From a virus: a stretch of 64,000 bases of DNA. Both the position numbers and the translations under genes were made by a program. The DNA is taken from positions 17,285 through 81,284 of IMG/VR virus record IMGVR_UViG_3300017986_004441; one strand, 5' to 3'. This document shows, piece after piece, positions 46,600 to 55,424 of the stretch (its first letter is position 1; each line of letters opens with the position of its first letter). The notes below the pieces were generated by a model. That model was not told the DNA's origin. It did no database searches and saw only the letters and a program-made list of their open reading frames with translations.

Positions 46600-47170
46600 A
46601 ATGCTTGTTAATGTATTTAGTCCATATCTCCATCGCTTCTGATCTTATATTAGTCAATTCGTCGTACCATGGCAAGTATTTGTATGAAAATTTTGGCATA
46701 TGAGGCTCATTGAGCAGTGACATGTTTGCCTCTTTTGGTGTTTTGTTGGCCTTTTTAGCATTGCATTTTATACAAGCTGTTGTGACATTGGTCCAGCTTG
46801 TTGCCTTTTTATGATCAGAAAATCTAGATTTGGGTATAATGTGATCATATGTCAATTGTGATCTATTTAAATGCTTGCCACAATATTGACACATAAAATT
46901 ATCTCTAGTAAATAAATTTTTTCTAGACAATTTAATATTAACAGAGCCAAAGCATTTTAGATATTGTGTTGTTCTAGCTACTGCAGGAACTTTAATCTTT
47001 TTATTGTTGGCACATAGAATATAGTCGTCATAGTGTTCTAAGACATGAATACCATATCTTATATCATTATGGTATTTTATATTCCAGAGCACTGCTCTTC
47101 TCCAATCTATTATTCTTATTGGTGTAAAATCACAATTTAATAATAGGCATTTATTATGATCTATTGTCAT
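46580..47170 (-). CDS. HNH endonuclease (196 aa)
   Basis: CQYCGKHLNRSQLTYDHIIPKSR followed by WTNVTTACIKCNAKKANKTP contains two CxxC zinc pairs and the DH...N of the HNH fold (TYDHIIPKSRF, NVTTACIKCN). The N-terminal part (LLNCDFTPIRIIDWRRAVLW) is typical of phage HNH proteins of the McrA-like group. It may be a DNA nicking or homing enzyme. It overlaps PhoH by 17 bases. Confidence 0.88.
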   Translation of the reverse strand: MTIDHNKCLLLNCDFTPIRIIDWRRAVLWNIKYHNDIRYGIHVLEHYDDYILCANNKKIKVPAVARTTQYLKCFGSVNIKLSRKNLFTRDNFMCQYCGKHLNRSQLTYDHIIPKSRFSDHKKATSWTNVTTACIKCNAKKANKTPKEANMSLLNEPHMPKFSYKYLPWYDELTNIRSEAMEIWTKYINKHYEYERK

Positions 47171-47891
47171 ATTCTTCTAGTCTGTCTATAATATCTGCTA
47201 TAATTGGATTTCTCACAATATCGGAAGCCTCTAAACGAGCAATGCCGATTCCACTTATTCCTTCAAGTACATTGATCAGTTTTATAAATCCTCCCTGAAG
47301 GGGTCTTTGCAAGTCAGATTGCGCAACATCTCCCGTTAATATCATTTTACTATCAATGCCTATTCTTGTCAATAGCATTTTTAGCTGATCATAAGAGGCA
47401 TTTTGACACTCATCAGCTACCACAAAAGCATTATGAAAACTTCTGCCTCGCATCAGTCCGAGAGGAACAACCTCAATTCTTCTACCGACTTTTAGCTTAG
47501 TGTAATGCTGCATTTGTAAAAAATAGTTGATTTCATCGTATAGTGGTAATAAATATGGATGCAGTTTTTCTTCTGCTGTTCCGGGCAAAAATCCAAGTCT
47601 TTCCCCGGCTTCTACAACAGGACGAGTAATTACTATTTTTTCTACCTTATCTTCAATTAGATATTCCAGTGCCATACCTATAGCTATGTGGGTTTTACCG
47701 CTACCTGGAACGCCCTGGCAGAAGGTTATGTCATTTTCTGCTACCGTCCTGATATAATCTTTCTGATTAATAGATCTTGGCTTAAGCCTATTTTTAAATC
47801 CTACAATAATATCTTCAGGAGCAACAAAACCATCTTTTGTGTTATTAATAAGAACAGGTTTTGTAGCACGATTTTTATTTTTTTTTCTCAA
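47154..47891 (-). CDS. phoH: PhoH-like ATPase
   Basis: 245 residues. Walker A is QGVPGSGKTHIAIGMALEYL, followed by ITRPVVEAGERLGFLPGT, the Walker B VVADECQNAS, and ILTGDVAQSDL, all PhoH hallmarks. Common in aquatic phages; proposed links to RNA handling or phosphate stress are not settled. It follows the ribonucleotide reductase gene by 21 bases, so probably shares its mRNA. Confidence 0.93.
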   Translation of the reverse strand: MRKKNKNRATKPVLINNTKDGFVAPEDIIVGFKNRLKPRSINQKDYIRTVAENDITFCQGVPGSGKTHIAIGMALEYLIEDKVEKIVITRPVVEAGERLGFLPGTAEEKLHPYLLPLYDEINYFLQMQHYTKLKVGRRIEVVPLGLMRGRSFHNAFVVADECQNASYDQLKMLLTRIGIDSKMILTGDVAQSDLQRPLQGGFIKLINVLEGISGIGIARLEASDIVRNPIIADIIDRLEEYDNRS

Positions 47892-47912
47892 TGTAATGCC
47901 TCTAGGAGTAAA

Positions 47913-50111
47913 TTAAATTAGACATGCGCCACCAGCACAACTAATTTCCTCTATTCCTACAGTATTGTCCTCTGTTTCCAGTAGTTGTGTATAATCAACC
48001 TTAGAAAAGCTATCATATAAATCTGTATAAATCTTCCAATTATATACATCTTTCATACAGTACGTTAATCTTTTAATATCGTCATCAAAATATTTTTTAG
48101 CAAATCTTTTCATCTTTATAGAAAAGAGTTTCTTATCGTCTCCGTCTGTATCCAGTTCTTGATTTAGCGTTATATAGTCACAAGCTGCCCATAAATTGTT
48201 GTCGAAAGCATTCAGTCCTAATTCTATTAAACCAGAACACCACAGCGAAGCGTCTCCATATTCTTTAGCTATTTCTCTGCTTGTATAGACTGTTGTGAAT
48301 GGAGCTTGTGGATAGTCTTTGTCTCCGCTTTGTGGAATAAGACTGATGCCTGCAAAATATTTACGATTTTGATAAATATATTTTGTTACATCTTCCCACT
48401 CTTCCGGCTGAACCGTAACTGTGTTGCTTACATTGTGACTAAGGAAGTCTTGAGTACAGAGCGACCTATTCTTGCCCGACTGCACCCAGTTACGTTGTGT
48501 ATCTTTTACTACCGTGAGCATTTCTACTGCTGGTAATTGATTTTTTAATTTAGAACCATCTGGTACTTCGATAGGGAATTTAATAACCTCATCCGTGTTA
48601 TTGGCTGACCACGATGATTTTTCACACGCTTGCGGATTGTAACTTTTGAAATATTGATAAGGTGGCTCTAAAATATTTGCTTGTACATGCCTTATATACC
48701 TTTTGGCGTGATGAGGATGAATGCCCGAACTTGTTCCAAGCATAGAGCTGCTTGTTCCTTCTGGTTTCAAACAGGTGACCCTGGCTGCTTGGTTGATATT
48801 TATTTTTTTAGACAATTCTTTATTGGTATCGACAGCAATTTTTGCTCCGGCCTTTAATACCTTTTCTGTCAGAACTAGATCATGTTTTTCCATAATGCCT
48901 GTTAGCGAAACACCCAACAATGCTTCTCTATCGAAGATAGCCTTGCTGACTTCGCCTAAGTAATCTAGATCAGTAAATCCTGCTTGTAGTGTTCCGATAA
49001 TAGCAGCGGCTTTGCATCTTTCATAGAAATCAGCCTCATCTGTTACAGATGAACAATTAATGGTGGAGAGATTACAACCCTGCCATCCTGACTTACCTGT
49101 TTTTTCATCAACAGGCCACATGCCCACTTCAACACACGGATTAAAGGTCATTTCTGTAGAATCGCTCCAGATAAATCCTGGCTCACCAAATTCTTTTACA
49201 GACTCCATTAGGTTTTTAAAATCTTCATAAGATGTATCATCTTTTAATAGTAGAGCAGAGTTATTGCTTCTGGCTCTTTGTGGATTCTCAATGTACCAAT
49301 TGCCGGTTTTAGCTTTTGCCATTTCTTCATCGTCAGCACTAAACAATGCTAATGACGCACTTCTACGCACCCCACCAGATAATACAGCATCGCTGCTGTG
49401 CATAATAATATCATAAGCGTCAATTGGTCTGAGCTTTTTTTGTCCATTCTCAATACACTTGTCTAAGAGTTCTCTAATTTTTTCTAAGCCATTTTGTAAT
49501 GGTTCAAAACCAGGCGCTTTGCCAACGCCAGAAGATAGCTGAGCACCTTTTTCACGAATATTACTGTAATCAAAAACTACATACTTATCTTTGTATTCTG
49601 AAAAACGTGATTCGCTAGGCTTATTGAAATAGGAGCTTAATAAAATGCCTAAAGCATCAGACCAGCCTTCAATACTATCTTCTATAACATATTTTACACC
49701 TTTGCGCTTGTCTTTTTTTTCTGATGAAAGATTGGGCAATTTGGCAACATGGTGTTTTTGTACACTAAAGCCAGTACCGCTACCACAAAGTAACAACCAA
49801 AAGCATTCTTGGAAGAATCTTAGGCGATCACAGTAGGAGCTGGTGCAGTTATAGATCTTCGCATGACGCTTTAGGATCGGTTCTCCGCCGAACTGAAGGG
49901 CTCTTTGGCTTCCCAATACCTTCTTTTTAAACATAAGGTCATATGCCCAATCAATGTCTTCTTTAATATTTCTATCAGCATACATAGTATGCATCATGCC
50001 TCTTACGCGATCCACAGCTTCTTTCCATGTTTCTCTACGATTTTCTTTCTCAATCCAACGGGCATATTTACTGACAAATGTATAATTCTGTAATTCATTT
50101 AACGCCGACAT
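47913..50111 (-). CDS. nrdJ: Class II (adenosylcobalamin-dependent) ribonucleotide reductase
   Basis: 732 residues, close to monomeric RTPR length, with no small-subunit gene in the window. NPCVEVGMWP (Asn324, Cys326, Glu328) is the thiyl-radical centre. Cys346 (GWQGCNLS) and Cys89 or Cys94 (YNCTSSYC) are candidate redox partners. LKPEGTSSSMLGTSSGIHPHHA (LKPEGTSSS, GIHPHHA) is the phosphate-binding region, and the C-terminal CAGGAC is the shuttling pair. It reduces ribonucleotides to dNTP precursors without oxygen, using host or environmental B12. AAGGAG precedes the ATG. Confidence 0.9.
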   Translation of the reverse strand: MSALNELQNYTFVSKYARWIEKENRRETWKEAVDRVRGMMHTMYADRNIKEDIDWAYDLMFKKKVLGSQRALQFGGEPILKRHAKIYNCTSSYCDRLRFFQECFWLLLCGSGTGFSVQKHHVAKLPNLSSEKKDKRKGVKYVIEDSIEGWSDALGILLSSYFNKPSESRFSEYKDKYVVFDYSNIREKGAQLSSGVGKAPGFEPLQNGLEKIRELLDKCIENGQKKLRPIDAYDIIMHSSDAVLSGGVRRSASLALFSADDEEMAKAKTGNWYIENPQRARSNNSALLLKDDTSYEDFKNLMESVKEFGEPGFIWSDSTEMTFNPCVEVGMWPVDEKTGKSGWQGCNLSTINCSSVTDEADFYERCKAAAIIGTLQAGFTDLDYLGEVSKAIFDREALLGVSLTGIMEKHDLVLTEKVLKAGAKIAVDTNKELSKKININQAARVTCLKPEGTSSSMLGTSSGIHPHHAKRYIRHVQANILEPPYQYFKSYNPQACEKSSWSANNTDEVIKFPIEVPDGSKLKNQLPAVEMLTVVKDTQRNWVQSGKNRSLCTQDFLSHNVSNTVTVQPEEWEDVTKYIYQNRKYFAGISLIPQSGDKDYPQAPFTTVYTSREIAKEYGDASLWCSGLIELGLNAFDNNLWAACDYITLNQELDTDGDDKKLFSIKMKRFAKKYFDDDIKRLTYCMKDVYNWKIYTDLYDSFSKVDYTQLLETEDNTVGIEEISCAGGACLI

Positions 50112-50172
50112 ATTAGCTCCTTAGAAGATTATCTGAAATTTGGCCCGAAGTAAGATTGATTCTGTCATAGAT

Positions 50173-50201
50173 ATGATAAATCATTGGTTAGAGGAAAGCA
50201 A
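50173..50201 (-). promoter_or_regulatory. Possible promoter of the nrdJ-phoH transcript
   Basis: TTGCTT (50201-50196), 17-base spacer, TATCAT (50178-50173), about 60 bases before the nrdJ ATG. It is only a moderate match and lacks the shared TTGACAAAC. No cobalamin riboswitch core was recognised in this 160-base gap. Confidence 0.35.
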
Positions 50202-50271
50202 GGGCCATAATTAATATTGATTGTACTACTAAATACACCATTGCCAATTATCTTAATTTTGTTTTTGTGTT

Positions 50272-50727
50272 TTATAAATTTTGAATCCAAGCAAGATTTG
50301 GTGTACATCGGATAATTTTAATCCCCGTTTGATTCACAAAAAGATCAAATCTTTCTTTCGCCTCTTGGTCGAATAGTTTTGTGCCATGGCCATTCGCCAT
50401 AACAACCTCTGTGATGCCTTCTTGCCACAGAGCCATGATACAATCATTACAAGACTGGCCGGTTATGTACGCTCTGCCCTCGTCTGGACGAATGACACAA
50501 TTAGACAAAGCATTTCTTTCTGCATGAATCATCCAATGATATTTTTCTGGACGATAAGTAGGCAGCATTGAATCATCCATACCTTTAGGAAAACCATTAT
50601 ATCCAACGCCTAATATCCGGTGCTGCTTGTCTGTGATTACGCATCCGTGCTGTGTGTGTATGTCGTGGCTTCGTTGTGAAACAACCCTAGCCAACCCTAA
50701 GAAATAATCTGTCCAGTCTGGTCTCAT
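50272..50727 (-). CDS. dCMP deaminase
   Basis: 151 residues. HAERNALSNC and GQSCNDCIMALWQ form the His-Cys-Cys zinc site with catalytic Glu. RSHDIHTQHGCVITD and GVGYNGFPKGMDD are typical of ComEB/T4 Cd-type enzymes. It makes dUMP for thymidylate supply and complements the reductase. No ribosome site precedes the ATG, and the predicted transcript begins at the ATG itself. Confidence 0.92.
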   Translation of the reverse strand: MRPDWTDYFLGLARVVSQRSHDIHTQHGCVITDKQHRILGVGYNGFPKGMDDSMLPTYRPEKYHWMIHAERNALSNCVIRPDEGRAYITGQSCNDCIMALWQEGITEVVMANGHGTKLFDQEAKERFDLFVNQTGIKIIRCTPNLAWIQNL

Positions 50728-50733
50728 AGATAT

Positions 50734-50762
50734 ATTTTATCGGATGCCGTTGTGTTTGTCAA
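50734..50762 (-). promoter_or_regulatory. Sigma70 promoter of dCMP deaminase (predicted leaderless transcript)
   Basis: TTGACA (50762-50757), 17-base spacer, TAAAAT (50739-50734). The seventh base after the -10 is the A of the ATG at 50727, so the mRNA probably has no 5' leader. The upstream MTase ends at 50771, just before the -35... promoter order on the - strand: MTase, promoter, deaminase. Confidence 0.75.
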
Positions 50763-50770
50763 TACATAAT

Positions 50771-51505
50771 CTAATTATATCTCTTAATCACCAGAGATCG
50801 ATATTTTCTGGGTGTGGGCTTTTCCATGCCAATGTTCTGTACAGGATATACATCGTAACTATTTGATATATACCAACCTATAGAATTAACCATTCTTTCA
50901 ATTGTAGAATAATCGATATTCCACCACACTCTCCTAAATTGATTTTTACTAGGATAAAATGTAGAGCCATTAAAGTGTCGGTCTACAAAAGGATTAATGA
51001 GAACAGCAAAACTTTTTACTTTGTATAAAATATTCATTAATACTAGCATAGGATCTCTGACATGAGATAACATTGTGCCAAAAATAGCGGCATCAAAATC
51101 TCCTAATTCTTCTGGTAAATCTTGATAGATATTAGCTCTATATTGTTTGCATTTTGAATTTATTTTTTCATGTATATAATCATAAGCATTATAATACATT
51201 TCATGAACTTCTGTGTGGACGGCCGGTTTATATCCTGGATATTTTAAAACATCCCAGTAAGATCCGTCTGGCATATCATAAGAAACAACATCGGCCCCTT
51301 GCTTTTCCATCGTGAAAGATAAGAACCCCGAACCTGCGCCAACATCTATAACTTTTTGATTCATATAATTCATATTCCCTAAATACTGATTTATACATTT
51401 TGTAAGATCCCAATCTCCCTGAATTATCTCTCCGTCGGGTAGTGGAATAGAATGATAAAATTTACAGTTTTCTAACTTTAGTCCTTTTTTTGGTAATATA
51501 AACAT
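50771..51505 (-). CDS. Class I SAM-dependent methyltransferase
   Basis: 244 residues. VIDVGAGSGFLSF is motif I, VVSYD the acidic strand-2 end, and FDAAIFGTMLSHVRDPMLVL (FDAAIFGTMLSHVRD) motif IV. The opening (YHSIPLPDGEIIQGDWD) resembles CmoB-type or sugar-linked methyltransferases. It lies at the edge of a sulfotransferase and sugar gene group, so a glycan or sugar O-methylation role is likely but unproven. Confidence 0.82.
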   Translation of the reverse strand: MFILPKKGLKLENCKFYHSIPLPDGEIIQGDWDLTKCINQYLGNMNYMNQKVIDVGAGSGFLSFTMEKQGADVVSYDMPDGSYWDVLKYPGYKPAVHTEVHEMYYNAYDYIHEKINSKCKQYRANIYQDLPEELGDFDAAIFGTMLSHVRDPMLVLMNILYKVKSFAVLINPFVDRHFNGSTFYPSKNQFRRVWWNIDYSTIERMVNSIGWYISNSYDVYPVQNIGMEKPTPRKYRSLVIKRYN

Positions 51506-51538
51506 ATTTATTCTTATGCTCCATCTCTTTATGTATAT

Positions 51539-52186
51539 TTAGTACTGATAATTAAAATGTTCTATAGTGTCTCTTTCTTTTTCTGCTACCAAATCTATTA
51601 GCTCTTGATCATAAATATCAGAACAAGAAATTTGTGTTATGCTTTTATTGCCGTGTGATAATTTTATTGCGTCCAAGCCTATAGTCCCACAAAGATAATC
51701 AAATTCTTTTTGTAAATTTTCAAATCTGGCAATATGCGACACCATTATCTTTTGATTTTCGTTTAAAAAATACTGTGATTGTGCTGAATTATTCTTAATG
51801 ATTTGTCTAATAATCTGTTGCTCATTATTGTTGCTAAACAAATTAACACAATCTTTTCCCTGTTTTATTTTGGGGTCTTTCCATTTTTTAAAATCTGTTG
51901 TTCGTAAATATTCTTCTGCTTTTTCTTTGTAGTATTTAAAGAAGCTCAAATATCTTTCCCAAGGATTTCTCACAACACAAAATGAAAAATAATCACTAAA
52001 ACTAAATTTAATTTTTTCTAGTCCCCGCTCACAGTCTAGAGCAGTGCCGTGTTGATAAAAAAACTTATCTTCTGGTTGTCCAACTATGTCCAATATATCA
52101 AGAGGAGACAATGTTTCTCTTAATGACCTAGTTCCTGTTTTTGGTATGTCTATAGTTATGAATTTTTTTTTATGAGATATAAGCAT
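51539..52186 (-). CDS. Sulfotransferase (family 2-like)
   Basis: 215 residues. ITIDIPKTGTRSLRETL is the 5'-phosphosulfate loop that binds PAPS (Lys16), and FCVVRNPWERYLSFFKYY is the 3'-phosphate site (Arg-Asn-Pro). It resembles carbohydrate (heparan/chondroitin type) sulfotransferases. It would move sulfate from host-made PAPS onto a sugar. Two unrelated-looking copies in tandem suggest two acceptor positions. Confidence 0.88.
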   Translation of the reverse strand: MLISHKKKFITIDIPKTGTRSLRETLSPLDILDIVGQPEDKFFYQHGTALDCERGLEKIKFSFSDYFSFCVVRNPWERYLSFFKYYKEKAEEYLRTTDFKKWKDPKIKQGKDCVNLFSNNNEQQIIRQIIKNNSAQSQYFLNENQKIMVSHIARFENLQKEFDYLCGTIGLDAIKLSHGNKSITQISCSDIYDQELIDLVAEKERDTIEHFNYQY

Positions 52187-52189
52187 ATT

Positions 52190-53020
52190 TTAATTTTTTT
52201 GTGAAAAATAGTTATATAGAGCCATGTCGTATTTACACTGTGACAATAAATAGCTCATATCGTCTGGTGTGATATGTTCCTTTATAGATTTAGTATTTTT
52301 ATTCATGGCTTTTTCTATAGGATATTTATCATAAAAAGGTGCATTTAAAGGTCTGTATTTTATACCATACTTCCAAATATCTAACTCAAATTGTTCTATA
52401 TTTTCTAATATGCCTACAATATGAAAATCTTTAAGTGTATTTATGGCCTGTTGTAGATCTTTCTCTGTTGGGTCTGTGCTAATGTCTCTCTGATTTATAT
52501 GATCGATAACCCAATTTTTTTCAAGGTCTTTACTATGAATATACTCATGAAATGTATTCTGTGAGATTGTTTGATGGTTTTTTTCCCACTCTCCAAATTC
52601 AGTATTATAGTAAAAAATTGATTGAAGTCTAGTTATAGGGTTTCTCAGTAGTGTTATATATATAGGATCGAAATTATATTTTGTAGTGATTTTATCTATA
52701 AGTTTTTGAGTGTCTTTAAATCTACTAACAGAGACAATGGATATTGAATAAAGCTGAAAAACATTCGAATCGCAACAATTTTTAAAGATTTCATAGTCTA
52801 TTGTTTGTTCGTGGTATTTAGACGTGTCGTGTTTTAGCGTATAAAAATTAGCAACAAAAAAATGATTGCAACCAACGTTTATTTTAGTAGAACATAAATC
52901 GTAAATCTGCCGATTGGGATTATTACGATCCATCGCATACAACATAGCATGATCTCGAAAAAAAGTACCACCACTTTTTGGTATGTGATAAAAAATATAA
53001 AGATTATTATTTTGGCTCAT
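52190..53020 (-). CDS. Second sulfotransferase
   Basis: 276 residues. FYHIPKSGGTFFRDHA is the PAPS loop (Lys15) and ITLLRNPITRLQSIFYYN the 3'-phosphate motif. It is separated by 3 bases from the first sulfotransferase and overlaps the glycosyltransferase gene by 14 bases. The C-terminal half is variable, as expected for acceptor specificity. Confidence 0.85.
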   Translation of the reverse strand: MSQNNNLYIFYHIPKSGGTFFRDHAMLYAMDRNNPNRQIYDLCSTKINVGCNHFFVANFYTLKHDTSKYHEQTIDYEIFKNCCDSNVFQLYSISIVSVSRFKDTQKLIDKITTKYNFDPIYITLLRNPITRLQSIFYYNTEFGEWEKNHQTISQNTFHEYIHSKDLEKNWVIDHINQRDISTDPTEKDLQQAINTLKDFHIVGILENIEQFELDIWKYGIKYRPLNAPFYDKYPIEKAMNKNTKSIKEHITPDDMSYLLSQCKYDMALYNYFSQKN

Positions 53021-54773
53021 TTATTTTTATTTTTTTATGGATAATTGCAGGTTGGTATCTTTTGATTATTTCTGATACAGGAAAATCTATATCCTGTGGT
53101 ATATTGTTGCAATAATTGCATATTAAATTGTTCTTTAGAATATTCTTTTTAATGAATTTTAATATTTCTCTATTAGATAGATTGTAGTCATAGTTGTTTT
53201 CTAGTACATAATAAATAGTATAATCATACGGCATATTTTGTGAAATGCGTCGAACATACAGGGGCACAGAATCTAAGCAGAAGTCCATGTATTGGTTAAG
53301 AATCTGGTTGCCTGTTGAGTATAGACATATGCCACCGTTGATATGCTGATTATTAATATCGTAATATTTCATGTAGCAGTGGCCGTCGTATTGTGAGCCA
53401 GATATCATAAAGGGTCCCGACGTTAGACAATAGTTGTAAATTTTATCTAGCCAATTATCTAATAATATGCAATCACACTCTAAAAATAGTGATGTGTTAA
53501 AATTTTCTAAATGTCTTTGTCTAAAAATACTAAAGAAGGAATATAATGGACCAGATTGTTTGCCATAAGTAAAATCTAGTGTCTCATCTTCACTATTGTA
53601 ATGGTTATATTCTTCGGGAATATTTAAATAAATAATATCTACATCTCTAAAGGTCTTTTTTAAATAAGACAAGTCTATATTGTCATTTTCATTATTATTT
53701 CTGATAATTCTAAAACTTAATTTTTTAGCAATTTTTTTATTGGCTCTTGTCATAGACTTACGCAGATTTTCTATAAACGTGTCATACTGACCATCTTTAT
53801 CCTCATTAGATGTTATTAAGAGAGTTAGGCATTCTAATTTGTTTTGGTATGCTTTGAGATCGTCTTGTGTAAAATACTGAGAAATATTTCCTATAACTTC
53901 CGTTCTTTTTTCTGTATTGAGATCATAATATTTTCTAGTCTTATTTTTTCTATAATCAATATGTATAGCATTGATATCCGGGTATAGATTTTTAAAATAG
54001 ATCTTTTGTTGATTAAGATAATTAGAGAACAGCCGGTCACAGTTGCCTTTGCCTAAATCAAAATCGAAACATTCTTTTATAGAATCAGGAGATATTAAAA
54101 GAGTGTCGTAAAAAATCCAAGCATCATGTGAATATAGCGGGTTGCTAGGGCATGATTCATCCCCATAATAATCAGAACTTTCTACTATTTCTCCTTTTTC
54201 TGACAGATCTTTTCTGGTTATTGCATAAAAATTATATGGAGAAAATTTTTGTTTTTTAATATATTGGATTGTTTTATCAAAATAAATATCCGAATTCGCT
54301 AATACTTTTATATGATTAGTAAAATTATTTTGACTGTACAATATCCAATCACTATATGATAATCTTTTTCCAATAGGCGATGACGATATTTTGGTTTTTT
54401 TTGTAATATCTGGTATCTGTTTAATAGAATCTTTTTCATAAAAAATATGAATATTGTCGATATATTGATTTTTAAGATTATTTAGTAGGCACTTTTTTCT
54501 ATGCCGCTCTGTATCTGCATCATGATACCATTGTGAAAATAAACAAATTTTTGTATCGGGCGATAGATGATAGGAATTTTCAGTAGTGTAGACTTCGCCA
54601 ATAGACTGTGCTGTTGATTTATATCTTCTTTGCTCGTCGCGGCCAAATAAAATATAGTGGGTTATCGCACCCTTTTCAGTGTTTACTCCTGCTAATCCAA
54701 GATCGGGATGATTATCTAGATAGAATTTCCAGTCAAAATCTTTTGGTAATTCTGGATTTTGCAAATTAACCAT
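53007..54773 (-). CDS. Large glycosyltransferase-related protein with N-terminal YLDNHPDL domain
   Basis: 588 residues. The start FDWKFYLDNHPDL..AITHYILFGRDEQRRY is a small domain found fused to glycosyltransferases (W-x-x-YL-x-x-NPDL...HY-x-x-x-GR-E). A first region (about 60-320, NHIKVLANSDIYFD) and a second (about 310-570, SLFLECDCILLDNW) both look GT-A-like, the latter with a DCD metal motif. It shares an overlapping junction with the sulfotransferase, so the sulfate acceptor may be its sugar product. Confidence 0.7.
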   Translation of the reverse strand: MVNLQNPELPKDFDWKFYLDNHPDLGLAGVNTEKGAITHYILFGRDEQRRYKSTAQSIGEVYTTENSYHLSPDTKICLFSQWYHDADTERHRKKCLLNNLKNQYIDNIHIFYEKDSIKQIPDITKKTKISSSPIGKRLSYSDWILYSQNNFTNHIKVLANSDIYFDKTIQYIKKQKFSPYNFYAITRKDLSEKGEIVESSDYYGDESCPSNPLYSHDAWIFYDTLLISPDSIKECFDFDLGKGNCDRLFSNYLNQQKIYFKNLYPDINAIHIDYRKNKTRKYYDLNTEKRTEVIGNISQYFTQDDLKAYQNKLECLTLLITSNEDKDGQYDTFIENLRKSMTRANKKIAKKLSFRIIRNNNENDNIDLSYLKKTFRDVDIIYLNIPEEYNHYNSEDETLDFTYGKQSGPLYSFFSIFRQRHLENFNTSLFLECDCILLDNWLDKIYNYCLTSGPFMISGSQYDGHCYMKYYDINNQHINGGICLYSTGNQILNQYMDFCLDSVPLYVRRISQNMPYDYTIYYVLENNYDYNLSNREILKFIKKNILKNNLICNYCNNIPQDIDFPVSEIIKRYQPAIIHKKIKINEPK

Positions 54774-55415
54774 TTATAGCTCTTTATAATATTCGCCTAT
54801 AACAAATTTTGTATTTGTGGTCATAGAGTTTAATTTATTCGCTTTTTCATAATCTGATCTGGTGATAATTCTAAAGTCCAAACTCACCCTAGTGTTACCT
54901 GTCATATTGGGAAGATTTCCATGCAAGCACTTATTTCCATTAAAACTAAAAATTTCGCCAGGAGATAAGCATATCTGTTTGAAGTCCTTTTTGTTAGGTT
55001 CGCTTTCTGTTATGACAGTATTACTCTCAAACATTGGACTAATGGCTATGATATAGTTAATTTCTCCTTCTGGATGATTAAATTCACTATCTGTATGCCA
55101 TGCGGCAACCGCTAAATTATCTGGTAAATGTACTCTGAAAGTGGGCCATTTTTGGTATATTATTTCTTCGTGATATTGTGTAGATATTTCATTGCTGATT
55201 AATGATTCATACGCATCAATAAACTCATTCCAGCCAGATCTCATCTTGTCATAAAACATTTTGTGGAATATGGTAGCTGAATCAGCTCCAACTTCATCGA
55301 AATATTTATATCTTTCGTTAGTGGATTGATGCAGGCTAGACAAGTCGTCAACATCAAATAAAGATTGGATTAAAGAAATAAATGGGTATTTAGATATATC
55401 ATATTTTAAAATCAT
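54774..55415 (-). CDS. 2-oxoglutarate/Fe(II) oxygenase, StrG-like
   Basis: 213 residues. HTDSEFNHPEGEINY gives His107-x-Asp109, CLHGNLPNMTGNTRVSLDFR (read as CLHGNLPN and TRVSLDFR) gives His165 and Arg176, the full facial triad and 2OG-binding Arg. The HPEGEIN and FNGN-x-CLHGN pattern matches StrG-type proteins of aminoglycoside and glycan pathways. It may hydroxylate or oxidise a sugar or a tail-fibre side chain. The gene starts 10 bases after the epimerase. Confidence 0.82.
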   Translation of the reverse strand: MILKYDISKYPFISLIQSLFDVDDLSSLHQSTNERYKYFDEVGADSATIFHKMFYDKMRSGWNEFIDAYESLISNEISTQYHEEIIYQKWPTFRVHLPDNLAVAAWHTDSEFNHPEGEINYIIAISPMFESNTVITESEPNKKDFKQICLSPGEIFSFNGNKCLHGNLPNMTGNTRVSLDFRIITRSDYEKANKLNSMTTNTKFVIGEYYKEL

Positions 55416-55424
55416 TGTTGTTCC

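Noticed and set aside
50112-50271. Cobalamin riboswitch upstream of the B12-dependent reductase
   Set aside because: No B12-box-like core was seen and the gap is short for this class; only a GGCCC/GGGCC pair about 60 bases apart occurs.
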